A DNA stretch of 64,000 nt from Eubacterium sp. UBA3279 (GTDB lineage: Bacteria > Bacillota > Clostridia > Lachnospirales > Lachnospiraceae): positions 11,468-75,467 of the forward strand of contig DETV01000006.1 in the NCBI GenBank assembly GCA_002361775.1. The letters are read 5' to 3'. A program made the position numbers and the translations under genes. Position 1 is the first letter of the stretch, and each line of letters starts with the position of its first letter. Of this stretch, positions 8,987 to 18,164 are shown piece by piece. The notes under the pieces were generated by a model that did no database searches, was not told where the DNA came from, and saw nothing but the letters and a program-made list of their open reading frames with translations.

Positions 8987-10171
8987 TCATGCTGCCTTTT
9001 CTCCCATCTCCAACAATTTTTCTCCTGTTTTTTTCAGATAATCCCAAAATCCGGCTTTTTTTACAGCTTCCGTACTGATAATATCTGTCTCCCCTATTTT
9101 TTCTCCTTCCAGAAAATACAGGGCTTTTCCCAGTACCTCACCTTTTTTTATGGGTGCGCTGAGATTTTCTTTATATTCTGTTTTTTTCTCTACCTTTTCC
9201 AGATTTTTTCCCCTGGTATCCAAATAACGAAACTCTTCTTTATATTTACAGCCAACCTCCTCTTTGATTCCTCCCGTCACCGGCGCCGGATCCAATTTAT
9301 CTTTATTTTCGTCTGTATACAGATTGCAGATTCCAAATCCGTAATTTAGCATCGTAGCCGCATCGCGAAACCGTACTTTTGGATCCGGAGCCCCCATAAC
9401 CACTGCCAGAAGCGTCACATTTCCCCTTTTGGCCACCGCGGATACACAGTATTTTGCCACACTGGTACTCCCGGTTTTTAATCCTGTACATCCTTCGTAG
9501 CTTCGAATCAACTTATTGGTATTGGTAAGACAAAACTCTTCAGAGCCTTTATCCGTCACATGGGTAATATTTTCCATCCAAACAGAAGAATACTCCAATA
9601 TTTTAGGGAAACGGCGAATCAGTTCCAGAGACATCACCGCCACATCTTCTGCCGTTGTGTAATGTCCTTCTGATTGGGTCAATCCGCAGCAATCTTCAAA
9701 TTTTGTATGTACCATCCCCAGTTCTTCCGCCTTCTGATTCATTCTTTTCACAAATTCTTCTTCACTTCCCGCCATATGCTCTGCCATTGCCACTGAAGCA
9801 TCATTTCCGGAAGCGATTACAATACACTTGATCAGTGTCTCCACTGTCTGTTTTTCTCCCTCCTCCAAAAACACCTGTGATCCTCCCATACTTTTCGCAT
9901 ATGCGCTGGTCACTACTTCTTCCTCCATAGTCAGGTTTCCCTTTTCCAATTCTTCAAAAATGAGAAGTAATGTCATTATTTTTGTAATACTGGCCGGACT
10001 TCTTTGCTCCTGAGAATTTTTTTCAAAAAGAACCGTTCCCGTGGAAACCTCCATTAAAATCCCACTGGGCGCTTCCGTAGCCACCCCTTCTTTTTCCTCT
10101 CCCCATACAGTCAAAGGAGGAGAAAAAAATAAAAACACTGCCAGAATCAGACTTATTTTTCTCTTTCCCAT
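8987..10171 (-). CDS. dacF: D-alanyl-D-alanine carboxypeptidase (PBP5/DacF type)
   Basis: Secreted, membrane-attached penicillin-binding protein of 394 residues that trims the terminal D-Ala from peptidoglycan peptides. A signal peptide covers about residues 1-25 (KRKISLILAVFLFFSPP). The peptidase S11 active-site motifs are SPASITKIM (SxxK), SGNDAS (SxN-type) and LKTGST (KTG). The C-terminal beta domain follows, and the end (WDYLKKTGEKLLEMGEKAA) is an amphipathic helix that would hold it at the membrane. AGGAAAG precedes the start. The split between DacA, DacB and DacF cannot be settled from sequence alone. Confidence 0.9.
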   Translation of the reverse strand: MGKRKISLILAVFLFFSPPLTVWGEEKEGVATEAPSGILMEVSTGTVLFEKNSQEQRSPASITKIMTLLLIFEELEKGNLTMEEEVVTSAYAKSMGGSQVFLEEGEKQTVETLIKCIVIASGNDASVAMAEHMAGSEEEFVKRMNQKAEELGMVHTKFEDCCGLTQSEGHYTTAEDVAVMSLELIRRFPKILEYSSVWMENITHVTDKGSEEFCLTNTNKLIRSYEGCTGLKTGSTSVAKYCVSAVAKRGNVTLLAVVMGAPDPKVRFRDAATMLNYGFGICNLYTDENKDKLDPAPVTGGIKEEVGCKYKEEFRYLDTRGKNLEKVEKKTEYKENLSAPIKKGEVLGKALYFLEGEKIGETDIISTEAVKKAGFWDYLKKTGEKLLEMGEKAA

Positions 10172-10312
10172 AACTTTCCTCTTGATTCTTCTTGTTTCAC
10201 TATACGAAAGAAATCTAAAATTTATACCTCACCTTTCCATTTCCTTTCCTCCAAACCCAATCAAAAATCTTCCCGTATATCATTTTCATTACATACAACC
10301 TGTTTTTCCGCA

Positions 10313-10353
10313 AAAAAATTTCACCAGTCTTCCCTGAGGAAAAATGGTGAAAC
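10313..10353 (-). terminator. Rho-independent terminator of the PF06541 gene
   Basis: On the minus strand GTTTCACCA and TGGTGAAA form the outer stem, TCC/GGA pair inside, and seven T residues follow directly. Confidence 0.85.
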
Positions 10354-10385
10354 TCTTTTATTATCTTTATCAATTTCTGTGTCTG

Positions 10386-10979
10386 TTATCTCTGTATAAA
10401 AAGCATAACTCTTTCTCTTATTTTTTCCACTTTTTTTGGATAGCGATTCATCTTTGCCTGGAAAAGATGAAGGAAAAAATCAAAACTGTAGATCACTATC
10501 ACTCCCGCTGCCAGGAACATACCAGTGTGATAGGAATAACTTTCTGTCACCATCTCCACAAATCCATGAAGAAAAGCGAAGAGAATCAATGTATAAAATC
10601 CCCAGGCAACCGTACTTTCCAGACAGAGTATTCCTTTATAGTTAAATGGTTTTTCATGGTAATCCCACCAGACATTCCCCAGGGTATTCTGCATGATCAC
10701 TGCCGTCACATATTCCAAAAGAGTGGCAACTGCCGCTCCTGCAAAATAGAGCAGAAAATAATTGTGGGCTATCGGTCTTAATATTGCATATACGGAAAGC
10801 GCCCCTACTGCATAAATAGGACAAAACGGTGAGAAAGTAAATCCTCTGTTTGTCAGCTTCCGGTTACAAAACGACATATACACCGATTCTACCAGCCATC
10901 CAAGAAAACTGTATAAAATAAACCACTGTATCAAATGATACAAATCTGTTCCATATACTACGTGTGTCCAAGCCATCAT
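10386..10979 (-). CDS. Putative ABC-transporter-type membrane protein (PF06541-like)
   Basis: Membrane protein of 197 residues with about five or six hydrophobic segments. The motifs FILYSFLGWLVESVYMS, KLTNRGFTFSPFCPIYAVG and LEYVTAVIMQNTLG..WWDY are those of the PF06541 family (putative ABC-transporter type IV/CmpB), whose function is not known. Start chosen at the first of two adjacent ATGs (10979), because GGGGGA lies 4 bases upstream; a longer frame back to 11042 has no such site. It is a single-gene unit with its own terminator. Confidence 0.75.
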   Translation of the reverse strand: MMAWTHVVYGTDLYHLIQWFILYSFLGWLVESVYMSFCNRKLTNRGFTFSPFCPIYAVGALSVYAILRPIAHNYFLLYFAGAAVATLLEYVTAVIMQNTLGNVWWDYHEKPFNYKGILCLESTVAWGFYTLILFAFLHGFVEMVTESYSYHTGMFLAAGVIVIYSFDFFLHLFQAKMNRYPKKVEKIRERVMLFIQR

Positions 10980-11126
10980 AAATCCCCCACATTTTCTAAT
11001 AGTTGTCCCTGATCTTCTCAGAAACTTTTCACGATTGTTCATTCGGTGAACTGTTCACATTCTATCATACCGGATAAGAAAAATCTATTGAATCCTGACA
11101 ATATTAAAGAAAACTTCAGAATTACG

Positions 11127-11175
11127 AAAAAAAGCCGTTACTCTGCGATATATCATCGACAAAGCAACAGCTTTT
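11127..11175 (-). terminator. Terminator of rpsU
   Basis: On the minus strand AAAGCTGTTGCT pairs with AGTAACGGCTTT (two G-U pairs), followed by a run of seven T residues. Confidence 0.8.
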
Positions 11176-11209
11176 TATAAGTCCTGTCTATATACAGGAT
11201 GCGCACAAA

Positions 11210-11386
11210 TTAATTATATTTACGTTTTCTTGCAGCTTCAGATTTTTTCTTACGACGAACACTTGGTTTTTCGTAATGCTCTCTCTTACGGATCTCCTGC
11301 TGAATGCCTGCTTTGGCACAGCTACGTTTAAATCTACGCAGAGCACTATCTAAAGTCTCGTTTTCTTTTACGATAACGTTTGACAT
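11210..11386 (-). CDS. rpsU: 30S ribosomal protein S21
   Basis: Small basic ribosomal protein of 58 residues, beginning [20 protein letters not shown] and ending [13 protein letters not shown]. This is the full S21 pattern, including the [13 protein letters not shown] segment. S21 sits near the decoding platform of the small subunit. The ATG is at 11386-11384 with AGGTGTGAGG upstream. It has its own consensus promoter (11464-11491) and terminator. It lies downstream of alaS on the same strand but is probably expressed separately. Confidence 0.95.
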   Translation of the reverse strand: MSNVIVKENETLDSALRRFKRSCAKAGIQQEIRKREHYEKPSVRRKKKSEAARKRKYN

Positions 11387-11463
11387 AGCCTCACACCTAA
11401 CCTCCCTCCAGTTGTAGATTGTGCAGAATACAACTGTTTGGGTATTTTATTGCACTGAAATTC

Positions 11464-11491
11464 ATTATACCAGATTTTCACAGAACGTCAA
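11464..11491 (-). promoter_or_regulatory. Sigma-A promoter of rpsU
   Basis: On the minus strand the -35 box TTGACG is at 11491-11486 and TATAAT at 11469-11464, with a 16-base spacer. An approximately 80-base leader precedes the start codon. Confidence 0.75.
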
Positions 11492-11563
11492 CTGATTTTT
11501 GAAGTTTTTCTAAAATTTTTCTTAAAATCTCTGGTTTTTCTTTTTACGTGCATGATCTACCCT

Positions 11564-14203
11564 TTATTTCAACTGTCCTTCTACCAATTCCGGGATCTTG
11601 CTGATTGCTTCACCGATCTTCTCCGGATTCTTTCCGCCGGCCTGAGCCATGTTCGGACGGCCACCGCCGCCACCGCCTACTATCGCTGCTGCCGCTTTGA
11701 TCAGATTTCCGGCATGGGCTCCTTTGTTCATTGCTTCCTGAGTAGCCATAGCAAGAAGGCTTACTTTTCCATCTTTTGCAGATGCAAGAACAACCACACC
11801 TTCTCCCAGTTTCTCTTTCAACTGATCGCCCAGATCTCTCAGGCCGTTCATATCAACGCCTTCTACAGCAGATGCAAGAACTTTCACATCTTTCACTTCC
11901 ACAACCTGATCCATAACATCACCCAGAGATTCCTGAGCCATCTTGCTCTTCAGGGATTCATTTTCACTGTGAAGTTCTTTTACCTCTTTTTGCAGATGAA
12001 CAATCTTATCTGTAATCTCAGCAGGAGAAGTCTTCAATGTTTTTGCAATTGCATGAAGCTGGTTCTCCAGATCACGATAATAATCCAGTACATTGTTGCC
12101 TGTAAGGGCTTCAATACGGCGCACACCTGCTGCTACGCCTGCCTCAGAAACAATTTTAAACAGAGTAATTGCAGATGTATTTGCCACATGGGTACCACCG
12201 CACAATTCCACTGAGAAATCTCCCATGGATACTACTCTTACTTCATCTCCGTATTTTTCTCCAAACAGAGCCATAGCCCCTGTTTTCTTTGCCTCTTCGA
12301 TTCCCATAACCTGAGTTTTTACTTCCAGACCTGCCTGAATCTCTTTATTTACCAGTTCTTCCACTTTTGCAATCTCTTCCTGAGTCATAGACTGGAAATG
12401 AGCAAAGTCGAAACGAAGACGGGTAGGAGTTACCAGAGAACCTTTCTGTTCCACGTGGGATCCCAAAACAGTTTTCAGAGCTTTCTGAAGCAAATGGGTA
12501 GCGCTGTGATTCTTACATATAGCGCTTCTTTCTTCTGCGGTTACTTCCAGTGTTACTTTCTCGCCCTGAGAAATCATACCAGAAACCATAGTTCCCACAT
12601 GGCCGTATTTTCCACCGCGAAGCTTTATGGTATCTTCCACTTTAAAGGTACCGTTAGCTCCTGTGATCACGCCGGTATCTCCTTCCTGACCACCCATGGT
12701 AGCATAAAACGGAGTGTTTTCTACAAAAATCGTTCCCTTCTGCCCTTCCATCAAAGATGTAACGATTTCTTTTTCTGTGGTAAGCACTGTCACACAGGAA
12801 GTATCAGACAGACGGTCATATCCTGTAAATTCTGTGGTGATAGAAGTATCAATCTCATCGTACACAGTTGCCTCAGCGCCCATATAGTTGGTCACTTCTC
12901 TGTTGTCCCGGGCACGTTTTCTCTGCGCTTCCATCTCAGCCTTAAATCCTTCTTCATCGATGGAATATCCTTTTTCTTCCAGTATCTCTTTTGTCAGATC
13001 CACAGGGAATCCGTAAGTATCGTACAATTTGAAGGCATCCTGTCCGCCCAGAGTCGTTTCTCCTGCCTCCTTCATGGCAGCTTCCATATCTCCCAGAATC
13101 TTCAGACCCTGGTCGATTGTCTTGTTAAACTGGCTCTCCTCGTTATTCAGTACATTCAGAATGAAATCCTTCTTTTCTTCCAGTTCCGGATAACCGTCTT
13201 TTGAACCTTCGATCACAGTAGTACTCAGCTTTGCCAGGAACTGTCCCTGAATACCCAGAAGACGTCCATGACGGGCTGCACGACGGATCAGACGACGAAG
13301 AACGTAGCCTCTTCCCTCATTGGTCGGCATAACACCGTCAGAAATCAGGAATGTAGCAGAACGCATATGATCTGTGATCAGACGGATAGACACATCTGCA
13401 TCATGATTCTCTCCATAGGTAACTCCCGCAACTTCACATACTTTGTTTCTCAGTGCGCAGATGGTATCCACATCAAAAATAGAATCCACGTCCTGAACCA
13501 CTACTGCAAGACGTTCCAGACCCATACCTGTATCGATATTTTTCTGCTTCAGAGTTTCATAATGACCTTCTCCGTCATTCTCAAACTGAGTAAATACGTT
13601 ATTCCAAACCTCAATATACCGGTCACATTCACAGCCAACCGTACAATCCGGGCTGCCACAGCCGTATTTTTCTCCTCTGTCATAATAAATCTCAGAACAG
13701 GGACCACAGGGACCTGCGCCATGCTCCCAGAAGTTTTCTTCTTTTCCAAAACGGAAAATTCTCTCTGCCGGAATTCCCACTTCTTTGTTCCAGATTTCGA
13801 AAGCTTCATCATCCTCCACATATACAGATGGATAAAGACGTTCCGGATCAAGACCTACTATCTTGGTCAGAAATTCCCAGGACCAGGCAATAGCTTCATG
13901 TTTAAAATAATCACCAAAAGAAAAGTTACCCAGCATTTCAAAAAATGTACCATGACGGGCTGTCTTTCCTACATTTTCAATATCTCCTGTACGGATACAC
14001 TTCTGGCAGGTAGCCACTCTTGTTCTTGGTGGAATCTCTGCTCCTGTAAAATATGGTTTTAAAGGAGCCATACCTGCATTGATCAGCAGAAGACTCTTAT
14101 CATTCTGTGGTACCAGAGAAAAACTTTTCATTACCAGATGATCTTTGCTCTCAAAAAAGTCCAGAAACATCTGACGAAGTTCATTTACTCCATGCTTTTT
14201 CAC
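11564..14203 (-). CDS. alaS: Alanine-tRNA ligase
   Basis: Class II synthetase of 879 residues that charges tRNA-Ala. It begins MKKHGVNELRQMFLDFFESKDH. The catalytic core (about 1-250) includes HGTFFEMLGNFSFGDYFK and DTGMGLERLA. The tRNA-recognition domain follows, then the editing domain with HSATHLLQKAL and CGGTHVANT (zinc and editing residues), and the C-terminal domain ends with a glycine-rich GGGGGGRPNMAQAGG segment. Length and motif order are complete. The start follows GAGGAAATAACC. It lies downstream of tyrS on the same strand; a small hairpin at 14242-14269 lies between them. Confidence 0.97.
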   Translation of the reverse strand: MKKHGVNELRQMFLDFFESKDHLVMKSFSLVPQNDKSLLLINAGMAPLKPYFTGAEIPPRTRVATCQKCIRTGDIENVGKTARHGTFFEMLGNFSFGDYFKHEAIAWSWEFLTKIVGLDPERLYPSVYVEDDEAFEIWNKEVGIPAERIFRFGKEENFWEHGAGPCGPCSEIYYDRGEKYGCGSPDCTVGCECDRYIEVWNNVFTQFENDGEGHYETLKQKNIDTGMGLERLAVVVQDVDSIFDVDTICALRNKVCEVAGVTYGENHDADVSIRLITDHMRSATFLISDGVMPTNEGRGYVLRRLIRRAARHGRLLGIQGQFLAKLSTTVIEGSKDGYPELEEKKDFILNVLNNEESQFNKTIDQGLKILGDMEAAMKEAGETTLGGQDAFKLYDTYGFPVDLTKEILEEKGYSIDEEGFKAEMEAQRKRARDNREVTNYMGAEATVYDEIDTSITTEFTGYDRLSDTSCVTVLTTEKEIVTSLMEGQKGTIFVENTPFYATMGGQEGDTGVITGANGTFKVEDTIKLRGGKYGHVGTMVSGMISQGEKVTLEVTAEERSAICKNHSATHLLQKALKTVLGSHVEQKGSLVTPTRLRFDFAHFQSMTQEEIAKVEELVNKEIQAGLEVKTQVMGIEEAKKTGAMALFGEKYGDEVRVVSMGDFSVELCGGTHVANTSAITLFKIVSEAGVAAGVRRIEALTGNNVLDYYRDLENQLHAIAKTLKTSPAEITDKIVHLQKEVKELHSENESLKSKMAQESLGDVMDQVVEVKDVKVLASAVEGVDMNGLRDLGDQLKEKLGEGVVVLASAKDGKVSLLAMATQEAMNKGAHAGNLIKAAAAIVGGGGGGRPNMAQAGGKNPEKIGEAISKIPELVEGQLK

Positions 14204-14241
14204 GGTTATTTCCTCCTCATACGGTATTGGATATCTGATAG

Positions 14242-14269
14242 GAAACGGGAGTCTGAGACTCCCTGTTTC
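14242..14269. other. Hairpin between tyrS and alaS
   Basis: GAAACGGGAGTC and GACTCCCTGTTTC pair with one bulged base. No T run follows on either strand, so it is a weak terminator at best or a processing or stability element between the two synthetase genes. Confidence 0.4.
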
Positions 14270-14311
14270 ACATATAAAGAATATTTTACCACATTTATCG
14301 ACTAAAATAAA

Positions 14312-15535
14312 CTATCTGCAAAGGATTTTTTTGAATTTCTTTTTACCACGTTTCAGAACCAGACCGCCCTCCGGGATATCCTCTTTTTTCACTGTATAGC
14401 GGATATCTGTAATTTTTTCTCCGTCTATAGATACGCCGCCCTGTTCAATAGCGCGACGTCCCTCGGAACGGGAAGCTACCAGTTCTGCTTTGCAAAGCAT
14501 GCTGATCAGATCAATAGCGCCCTCCTGGAAATCTTCCTCACAAAGTTCTGCTGTAGGCATATTTTCTGCATTTCCTGCAGAAAACAGCGCTCTCGCTCCC
14601 TCCTGAGCTTTCTTTGCTTCTTCTTCTCCATGTACCAGAGCAGTCAGCTCATAAGCCAGAATCTCTTTTGCCTGATTTAACTGGCTTCCTTCCCATTTGT
14701 CCATCTCATCAATCTGTTCCAGTGGGAGGAATGTGAGCATACGGATACATTTTAATACGTCTGCATCTGCCACATTTCTCCAGTACTGGTAGAAATCAAA
14801 TGGTGAAGTTTTGTTTGGATCAAGCCATACAGCGCCGGACTGAGTTTTACCCATTTTCTTTCCTTCGGAATTCAGCAGCAGAGTAATTGTCATGGCACAG
14901 GCATTTTTTCCCAGTTTACGACGGATCAGTTCTGTTCCTCCCAGCATATTACTCCACTGGTCATCTCCGCCAAACTGCATATTACAGCCGTATTTCTGGT
15001 ACAGCATGTAGAAGTCAAAACTCTGCATGATCATGTAGTTAAATTCCAGGAAGCTCAGACCCTTTTCCATACGCTGTTTGTAACACTCAGCAGTAAGCAT
15101 ACGATTTACAGAAAAATGTGGTCCGATATCTCTTAAAAATTCAATGTAGTTCAGATCCATCAGCCATTCTGCATTGTTTACCATAAGAGCTTTTCCTTCA
15201 GAGAAATCAATAAAACGCTCCATCTGTTTTTTAAAGCAGTCACAGTTATGCTGGATAGTCTCCGGTGTCATCATCTGACGCATATCACTTCTTCCAGACG
15301 GATCACCGATCATACCGGTTCCTCCACCGATCAGCGCAATAGGCTTATTTCCTGCCATCTGCAGACGTTTCATCAGGCAAAGAGCCATAAAATGTCCTAC
15401 ATGAAGGCTGTCTGCGGTGGGATCAAATCCAATATAGAAAGTAGCCTTTCCATTATTGATCAGTTCTTTAATTTCTTCTTCATCTGTCACCTGGGCGATC
15501 AGACCACGGGCAACTAATTCATCATAAATCTTCAT
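14312..15535 (-). CDS. tyrS: Tyrosine-tRNA ligase
   Basis: Class I synthetase of 407 residues charging tRNA-Tyr. [16 protein letters not shown] carries the HIGH-type motif (HVGH). [19 protein letters not shown] and [17 protein letters not shown] form the tyrosine pocket, and KMGKTQSG is the KMSKS-type loop. A C-terminal S4 RNA-binding domain (about 340-407) carries [25 protein letters not shown] lies 8 bases before the start. A T-box leader with a tyrosine specifier lies upstream (15600-15900), so expression should rise when uncharged tRNA-Tyr accumulates. Confidence 0.97.
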   Translation of the reverse strand: MKIYDELVARGLIAQVTDEEEIKELINNGKATFYIGFDPTADSLHVGHFMALCLMKRLQMAGNKPIALIGGGTGMIGDPSGRSDMRQMMTPETIQHNCDCFKKQMERFIDFSEGKALMVNNAEWLMDLNYIEFLRDIGPHFSVNRMLTAECYKQRMEKGLSFLEFNYMIMQSFDFYMLYQKYGCNMQFGGDDQWSNMLGGTELIRRKLGKNACAMTITLLLNSEGKKMGKTQSGAVWLDPNKTSPFDFYQYWRNVADADVLKCIRMLTFLPLEQIDEMDKWEGSQLNQAKEILAYELTALVHGEEEAKKAQEGARALFSAGNAENMPTAELCEEDFQEGAIDLISMLCKAELVASRSEGRRAIEQGGVSIDGEKITDIRYTVKKEDIPEGGLVLKRGKKKFKKILCR

Positions 15536-15599
15536 ACTAGTTCTCCTTTACTCTATCATTTTTTATCTATGGCGGAATCAAAGCTTACTGCCCTGCACA

Positions 15600-15900
15600 G
15601 ATTCCTACAAAAAAGGGACCTGTTCTCCGCCCTTTTTAGGACGAGAAAAGATCCCGTGTTACCACCTAAATTCACAGAAAACTCACGTTCTCTGCCTCTG
15701 CAAGTACTGTGTTCAATACTCTGACCCGTATAACGGAGGTCCTTCCGTCACAGCCTACTCTCCCGCCAGATATAGCGCATGGGTTCGGTGTGAAGCTCCA
15801 AGAGGTATTCACAGAAAGTTCCACAGGGGCCTCTCACCTGCCGGCTCCTCTCTGTCTGCTTTCCTTACTGCTACTTATTCTTTTCACTGCCTTTGTTATA
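15600..15900 (-). promoter_or_regulatory. T-box riboswitch leader of tyrS (tyrosine)
   Basis: The approximately 300-base leader on the minus strand holds the conserved T-box sequence AGGTGGTAACACGGG (near 15668-15654). It is followed by a terminator (15608-15655) whose 5' side overlaps it, the standard antitermination layout. Upstream, the Stem I distal loop resembles GCCGGCAGGTGAGAGGC, and GAA-TAC-CTCTTGGAGC places a UAC tyrosine codon at 15807-15805 in the specifier position. Uncharged tRNA-Tyr would pair with both sites and allow readthrough into tyrS. Confidence 0.9.
15608..15655 (-). terminator. T-box regulated terminator
   Basis: On the minus strand GGGATCTTTTCTCGTCC pairs imperfectly with GGCGGAGAACAGGTCCC and is followed by six T residues. 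Its 5' arm overlaps the T-box, so it competes with the antiterminator. Confidence 0.82.
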
Positions 15901-15906
15901 ATGCTC

Positions 15907-15935
15907 AGTATACAAATATACTAATTTTTTGTCAA
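15907..15935 (-). promoter_or_regulatory. Sigma-A promoter of the tyrS leader
   Basis: On the minus strand TTGACA at 15935-15930 and TATACT at 15912-15907, spacing 17 bases. Confidence 0.8.
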
Positions 15936-15978
15936 GAGAAATCTTAGTACCGTTCAAAATTTCAAAATTTTATTTCTT

Positions 15979-16899
15979 TTATTCACAAAAAATTCTGTTT
16001 ACCTCTTCTCTCCTAGGAATAGAACTTTGCGCCCCTTTTCTTGTAACCGCCACAGAGGAAAATACATTTGCAAATCTGATCGCTTTTTCAATACTCATAT
16101 TTTCTGATAATCCAGTTACAAAAGCTCCGTTAAAACAATCTCCCGCTGCTGTGGTATCCACAGCCTCCACCTTTCTCCCCGGATATATCTGACAGGTTTC
16201 TTTTGTCACATGCATGGTTCCATGACTTCCCAGGGTAACAAGAACATTTTTGACTCCTCTGGCTATTAATATTTTTGCCGCCGCTTCTATCTCTTCAAAA
16301 GTATCTCCCTCTTGCTTTGAGATCGTCATGATTTCTTTTTCATTGGGCGTGATATAATCTACCATCTGTAAAATCCTGTCGGGAATCTCTTCCGGTGCAG
16401 GCGCAGGATTCAATATAACGGTTTTTCCATATTTCTTTGCAATAGAAATAGCCTCATAAATAGTTTCCTGTGGTATTTCCATCTGAAGAATCACATAATC
16501 GCTTTCTCGAATGTATTTTTCCGTATCCCTCAAATATTTCAGATCAAACAATGAATTTGCTCCGGGAACAACAATAATACTGTTATCACCTTTTTGACTG
16601 ACTCCGATAATCGCCAGACCTGTAGGTATCCCTTCACTCTTTTTTATATCTGAAACATCAACGCCTGCCTGTTCCAGATTTCTTAACAGTTTCTCTCCAT
16701 TTTCATCACTTCCTGCACAGCCAAGCATCTTTACATTACCGCCGGCGCTTGCTATGGCATAAGATTGGTTTGCCCCTTTTCCTCCTGGTATGTAGGTGAT
16801 CTTATCTCCCAATACTGTTTCTCCATTTAACGGAAGCTCTTTCATCTCAACAACAAGATCCATATTCAGGCTTCCAATAACCAGAATTTTCTTTCCCAG
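15979..16899 (-). CDS. Ribokinase-like PfkB sugar kinase with abnormal start
   Basis: PfkB-family kinase that phosphorylates a sugar (ribose or similar) with ATP. GGKGANQSYAIASAGG is the substrate-binding motif near the N-terminus. PNEKEI, VKNVLVTLGSHG and DTTAAGDCFNGAF with the catalytic Asp are all present. The in-frame N-terminus reads LLGKKILVIGSLNMDLVV, the family's usual first strand, but no ATG, GTG or TTG opens this frame before a TGA. A CTG at 16899-16897 lies 8 bases after a strong GGAGG, whereas the ATG at 16906 is out of frame by one base. Either CTG starts translation, a one-base indel has broken the gene, or an internal ATG (16863) makes a shortened protein. Boundaries here assume CTG. 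Confidence 0.8.
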   Translation of the reverse strand: MGKKILVIGSLNMDLVVEMKELPLNGETVLGDKITYIPGGKGANQSYAIASAGGNVKMLGCAGSDENGEKLLRNLEQAGVDVSDIKKSEGIPTGLAIIGVSQKGDNSIIVVPGANSLFDLKYLRDTEKYIRESDYVILQMEIPQETIYEAISIAKKYGKTVILNPAPAPEEIPDRILQMVDYITPNEKEIMTISKQEGDTFEEIEAAAKILIARGVKNVLVTLGSHGTMHVTKETCQIYPGRKVEAVDTTAAGDCFNGAFVTGLSENMSIEKAIRFANVFSSVAVTRKGAQSSIPRREEVNRIFCE

Positions 16900-17039
16900 A
16901 AGTCATCCCTCCTCAACTCACACTAAAAATTGTTCTAAATCTGGATACTCTTTAATATGTTTTCTCACATCACTCCCCACATCCACAGGAAATATACTCA
17001 TTTTGGAAAAGATTTTCGCATCAATAATTCCTATGTAAA

Positions 17040-17057
17040 GGCAATCCGAAGATTGCC
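17040..17057 (-). other. UUCG-loop hairpin between GNAT and kinase genes
   Basis: GGCAATC-TTCG-GATTGCC on the minus strand is a perfect 7-base-pair stem capped by a UUCG tetraloop, followed by CTTTACAT. It may be the terminator of the acetyltransferase gene, though the T run is poor. The rest of 16915-17168 holds an open but unrecognised stretch (see findings). Confidence 0.5.
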
Positions 17058-17168
17058 CCAGGCATTATACCTGCTCTGGATTATACTGGCTCGTTGTCCA
17101 AAGCGTATTTTATTAAAACTGCTTTTAGAAACGGGATTTGTCAAGGGAGCTTTCTGCAAAAGTTATTA

Positions 17169-18140
17169 CTATTTCAATTCTAAAACGTACCGATATCCTT
17201 TCTCGGTCTTTTCATATCTCCGAAAGCCTACACTCTCAAAGCACTTTTGTGAGGCGATGTTGAAATCGTAGATTTCGCCAACGTACAGCTTATCATATCC
17301 CACCGCTTTGCCATGCTCGACGAAGGCAGATATAACCTTTTTACCAATACCTTTCCCACGGTATTCACGCTCACCAATCACGATGGGCATATCTTCTTGC
17401 CAAAAAGTAACGTCACCGATAGGCTTCCATTCGCCGTTCTCATTGACTTCGATGAAATACAGCTCGCCTTTGTCATTAAGATAGTTATACATATTTGTCA
17501 AGGTTTCGTAGGAATACAGTTCAGATTTACCATCAACAAGAAGAACTGTTTCTGGGTCTTGATACCACTCAAACGCAAACTCATAATTGCCATCAAAACG
17601 GCGGAGGCGGAGAGTTTCTTCAATCTGTAGTACGTCATTTATGTAGCTGACAAAATCCTTTTCAACCAACTCATAATCGACTGATGATTGAAGCCGCCCG
17701 AGCTGATCTTTCCAAGAATCAATGTTGGTTCGCACCTTGCAAAAACCAAGTGATTCGTAAATGTGCTGCGCTCTTCTATTCGTTAAGTTTGTATCGAGGA
17801 CGATTTTGGAATAGCCGTTTTTGAACAGCCAGCCAATCAGCATACTCAAAACCTTTCTGCCAACACCACGGTTCTGACAATCGGTTTCGCAAATCTTAAT
17901 ACCGATTTCTGCAACGCCGTCCGACACATTGCGGTAATTACACTCACCGATTAGGCGTTCACTTTCTTCAATGACCATACGACCATTTCCAAGTCCTTCG
18001 ATAACTTCTTCCTCGGTTGTTCCCAAGCCGTTGGGAAATCCAGCGTGTGCCATCACAACACCGTCATTCCACCAAGCAGTAATCTGCTTTGCGTCGGCAC
18101 GCTCAGTTTGACGGATGATTAAATTCTCATATTGTATCAT
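17169..18140 (-). CDS. Tandem GNAT-family N-acetyltransferase
   Basis: Protein of 323 residues built from two GNAT acetyl-CoA-dependent acetyltransferase domains. Domain 1 (about 1-155) has GVAEIGIKICETDCQNRGVGRKVLSM, an acetyl-CoA-binding (R/Q-x-x-G-x-G/A) loop, and TNRRAQHIYESLGF. Domain 2 (about 160-323) has IGEREYRGKGIGKKVISAF and NIASQKCFESVGFRRYEKT. The second domain resembles those acting on aminoglycoside-type or streptothricin-type substrates, but no substrate can be assigned. It is flanked upstream by a decayed Nudix gene and downstream by the damaged kinase region. This suggests a recombined or acquired segment. Confidence 0.85.
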   Translation of the reverse strand: MIQYENLIIRQTERADAKQITAWWNDGVVMAHAGFPNGLGTTEEEVIEGLGNGRMVIEESERLIGECNYRNVSDGVAEIGIKICETDCQNRGVGRKVLSMLIGWLFKNGYSKIVLDTNLTNRRAQHIYESLGFCKVRTNIDSWKDQLGRLQSSVDYELVEKDFVSYINDVLQIEETLRLRRFDGNYEFAFEWYQDPETVLLVDGKSELYSYETLTNMYNYLNDKGELYFIEVNENGEWKPIGDVTFWQEDMPIVIGEREYRGKGIGKKVISAFVEHGKAVGYDKLYVGEIYDFNIASQKCFESVGFRRYEKTEKGYRYVLELK

Positions 18141-18164
18141 AATAGTTTTCCTTATCTGCTAACA

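Noticed and set aside
13268..14062. Long open frame on the plus strand opposite alaS (and others at 11552-12214 and 12398-13204)
   Set aside because: They mirror the codon pattern of alaS, lack ribosome binding sites and show no recognisable protein motif.
16957..17271. Plus-strand open frame of 104 codons between the kinase and GNAT genes
   Set aside because: No ribosome binding site, and it runs into the 3' end of the GNAT gene on the opposite strand.
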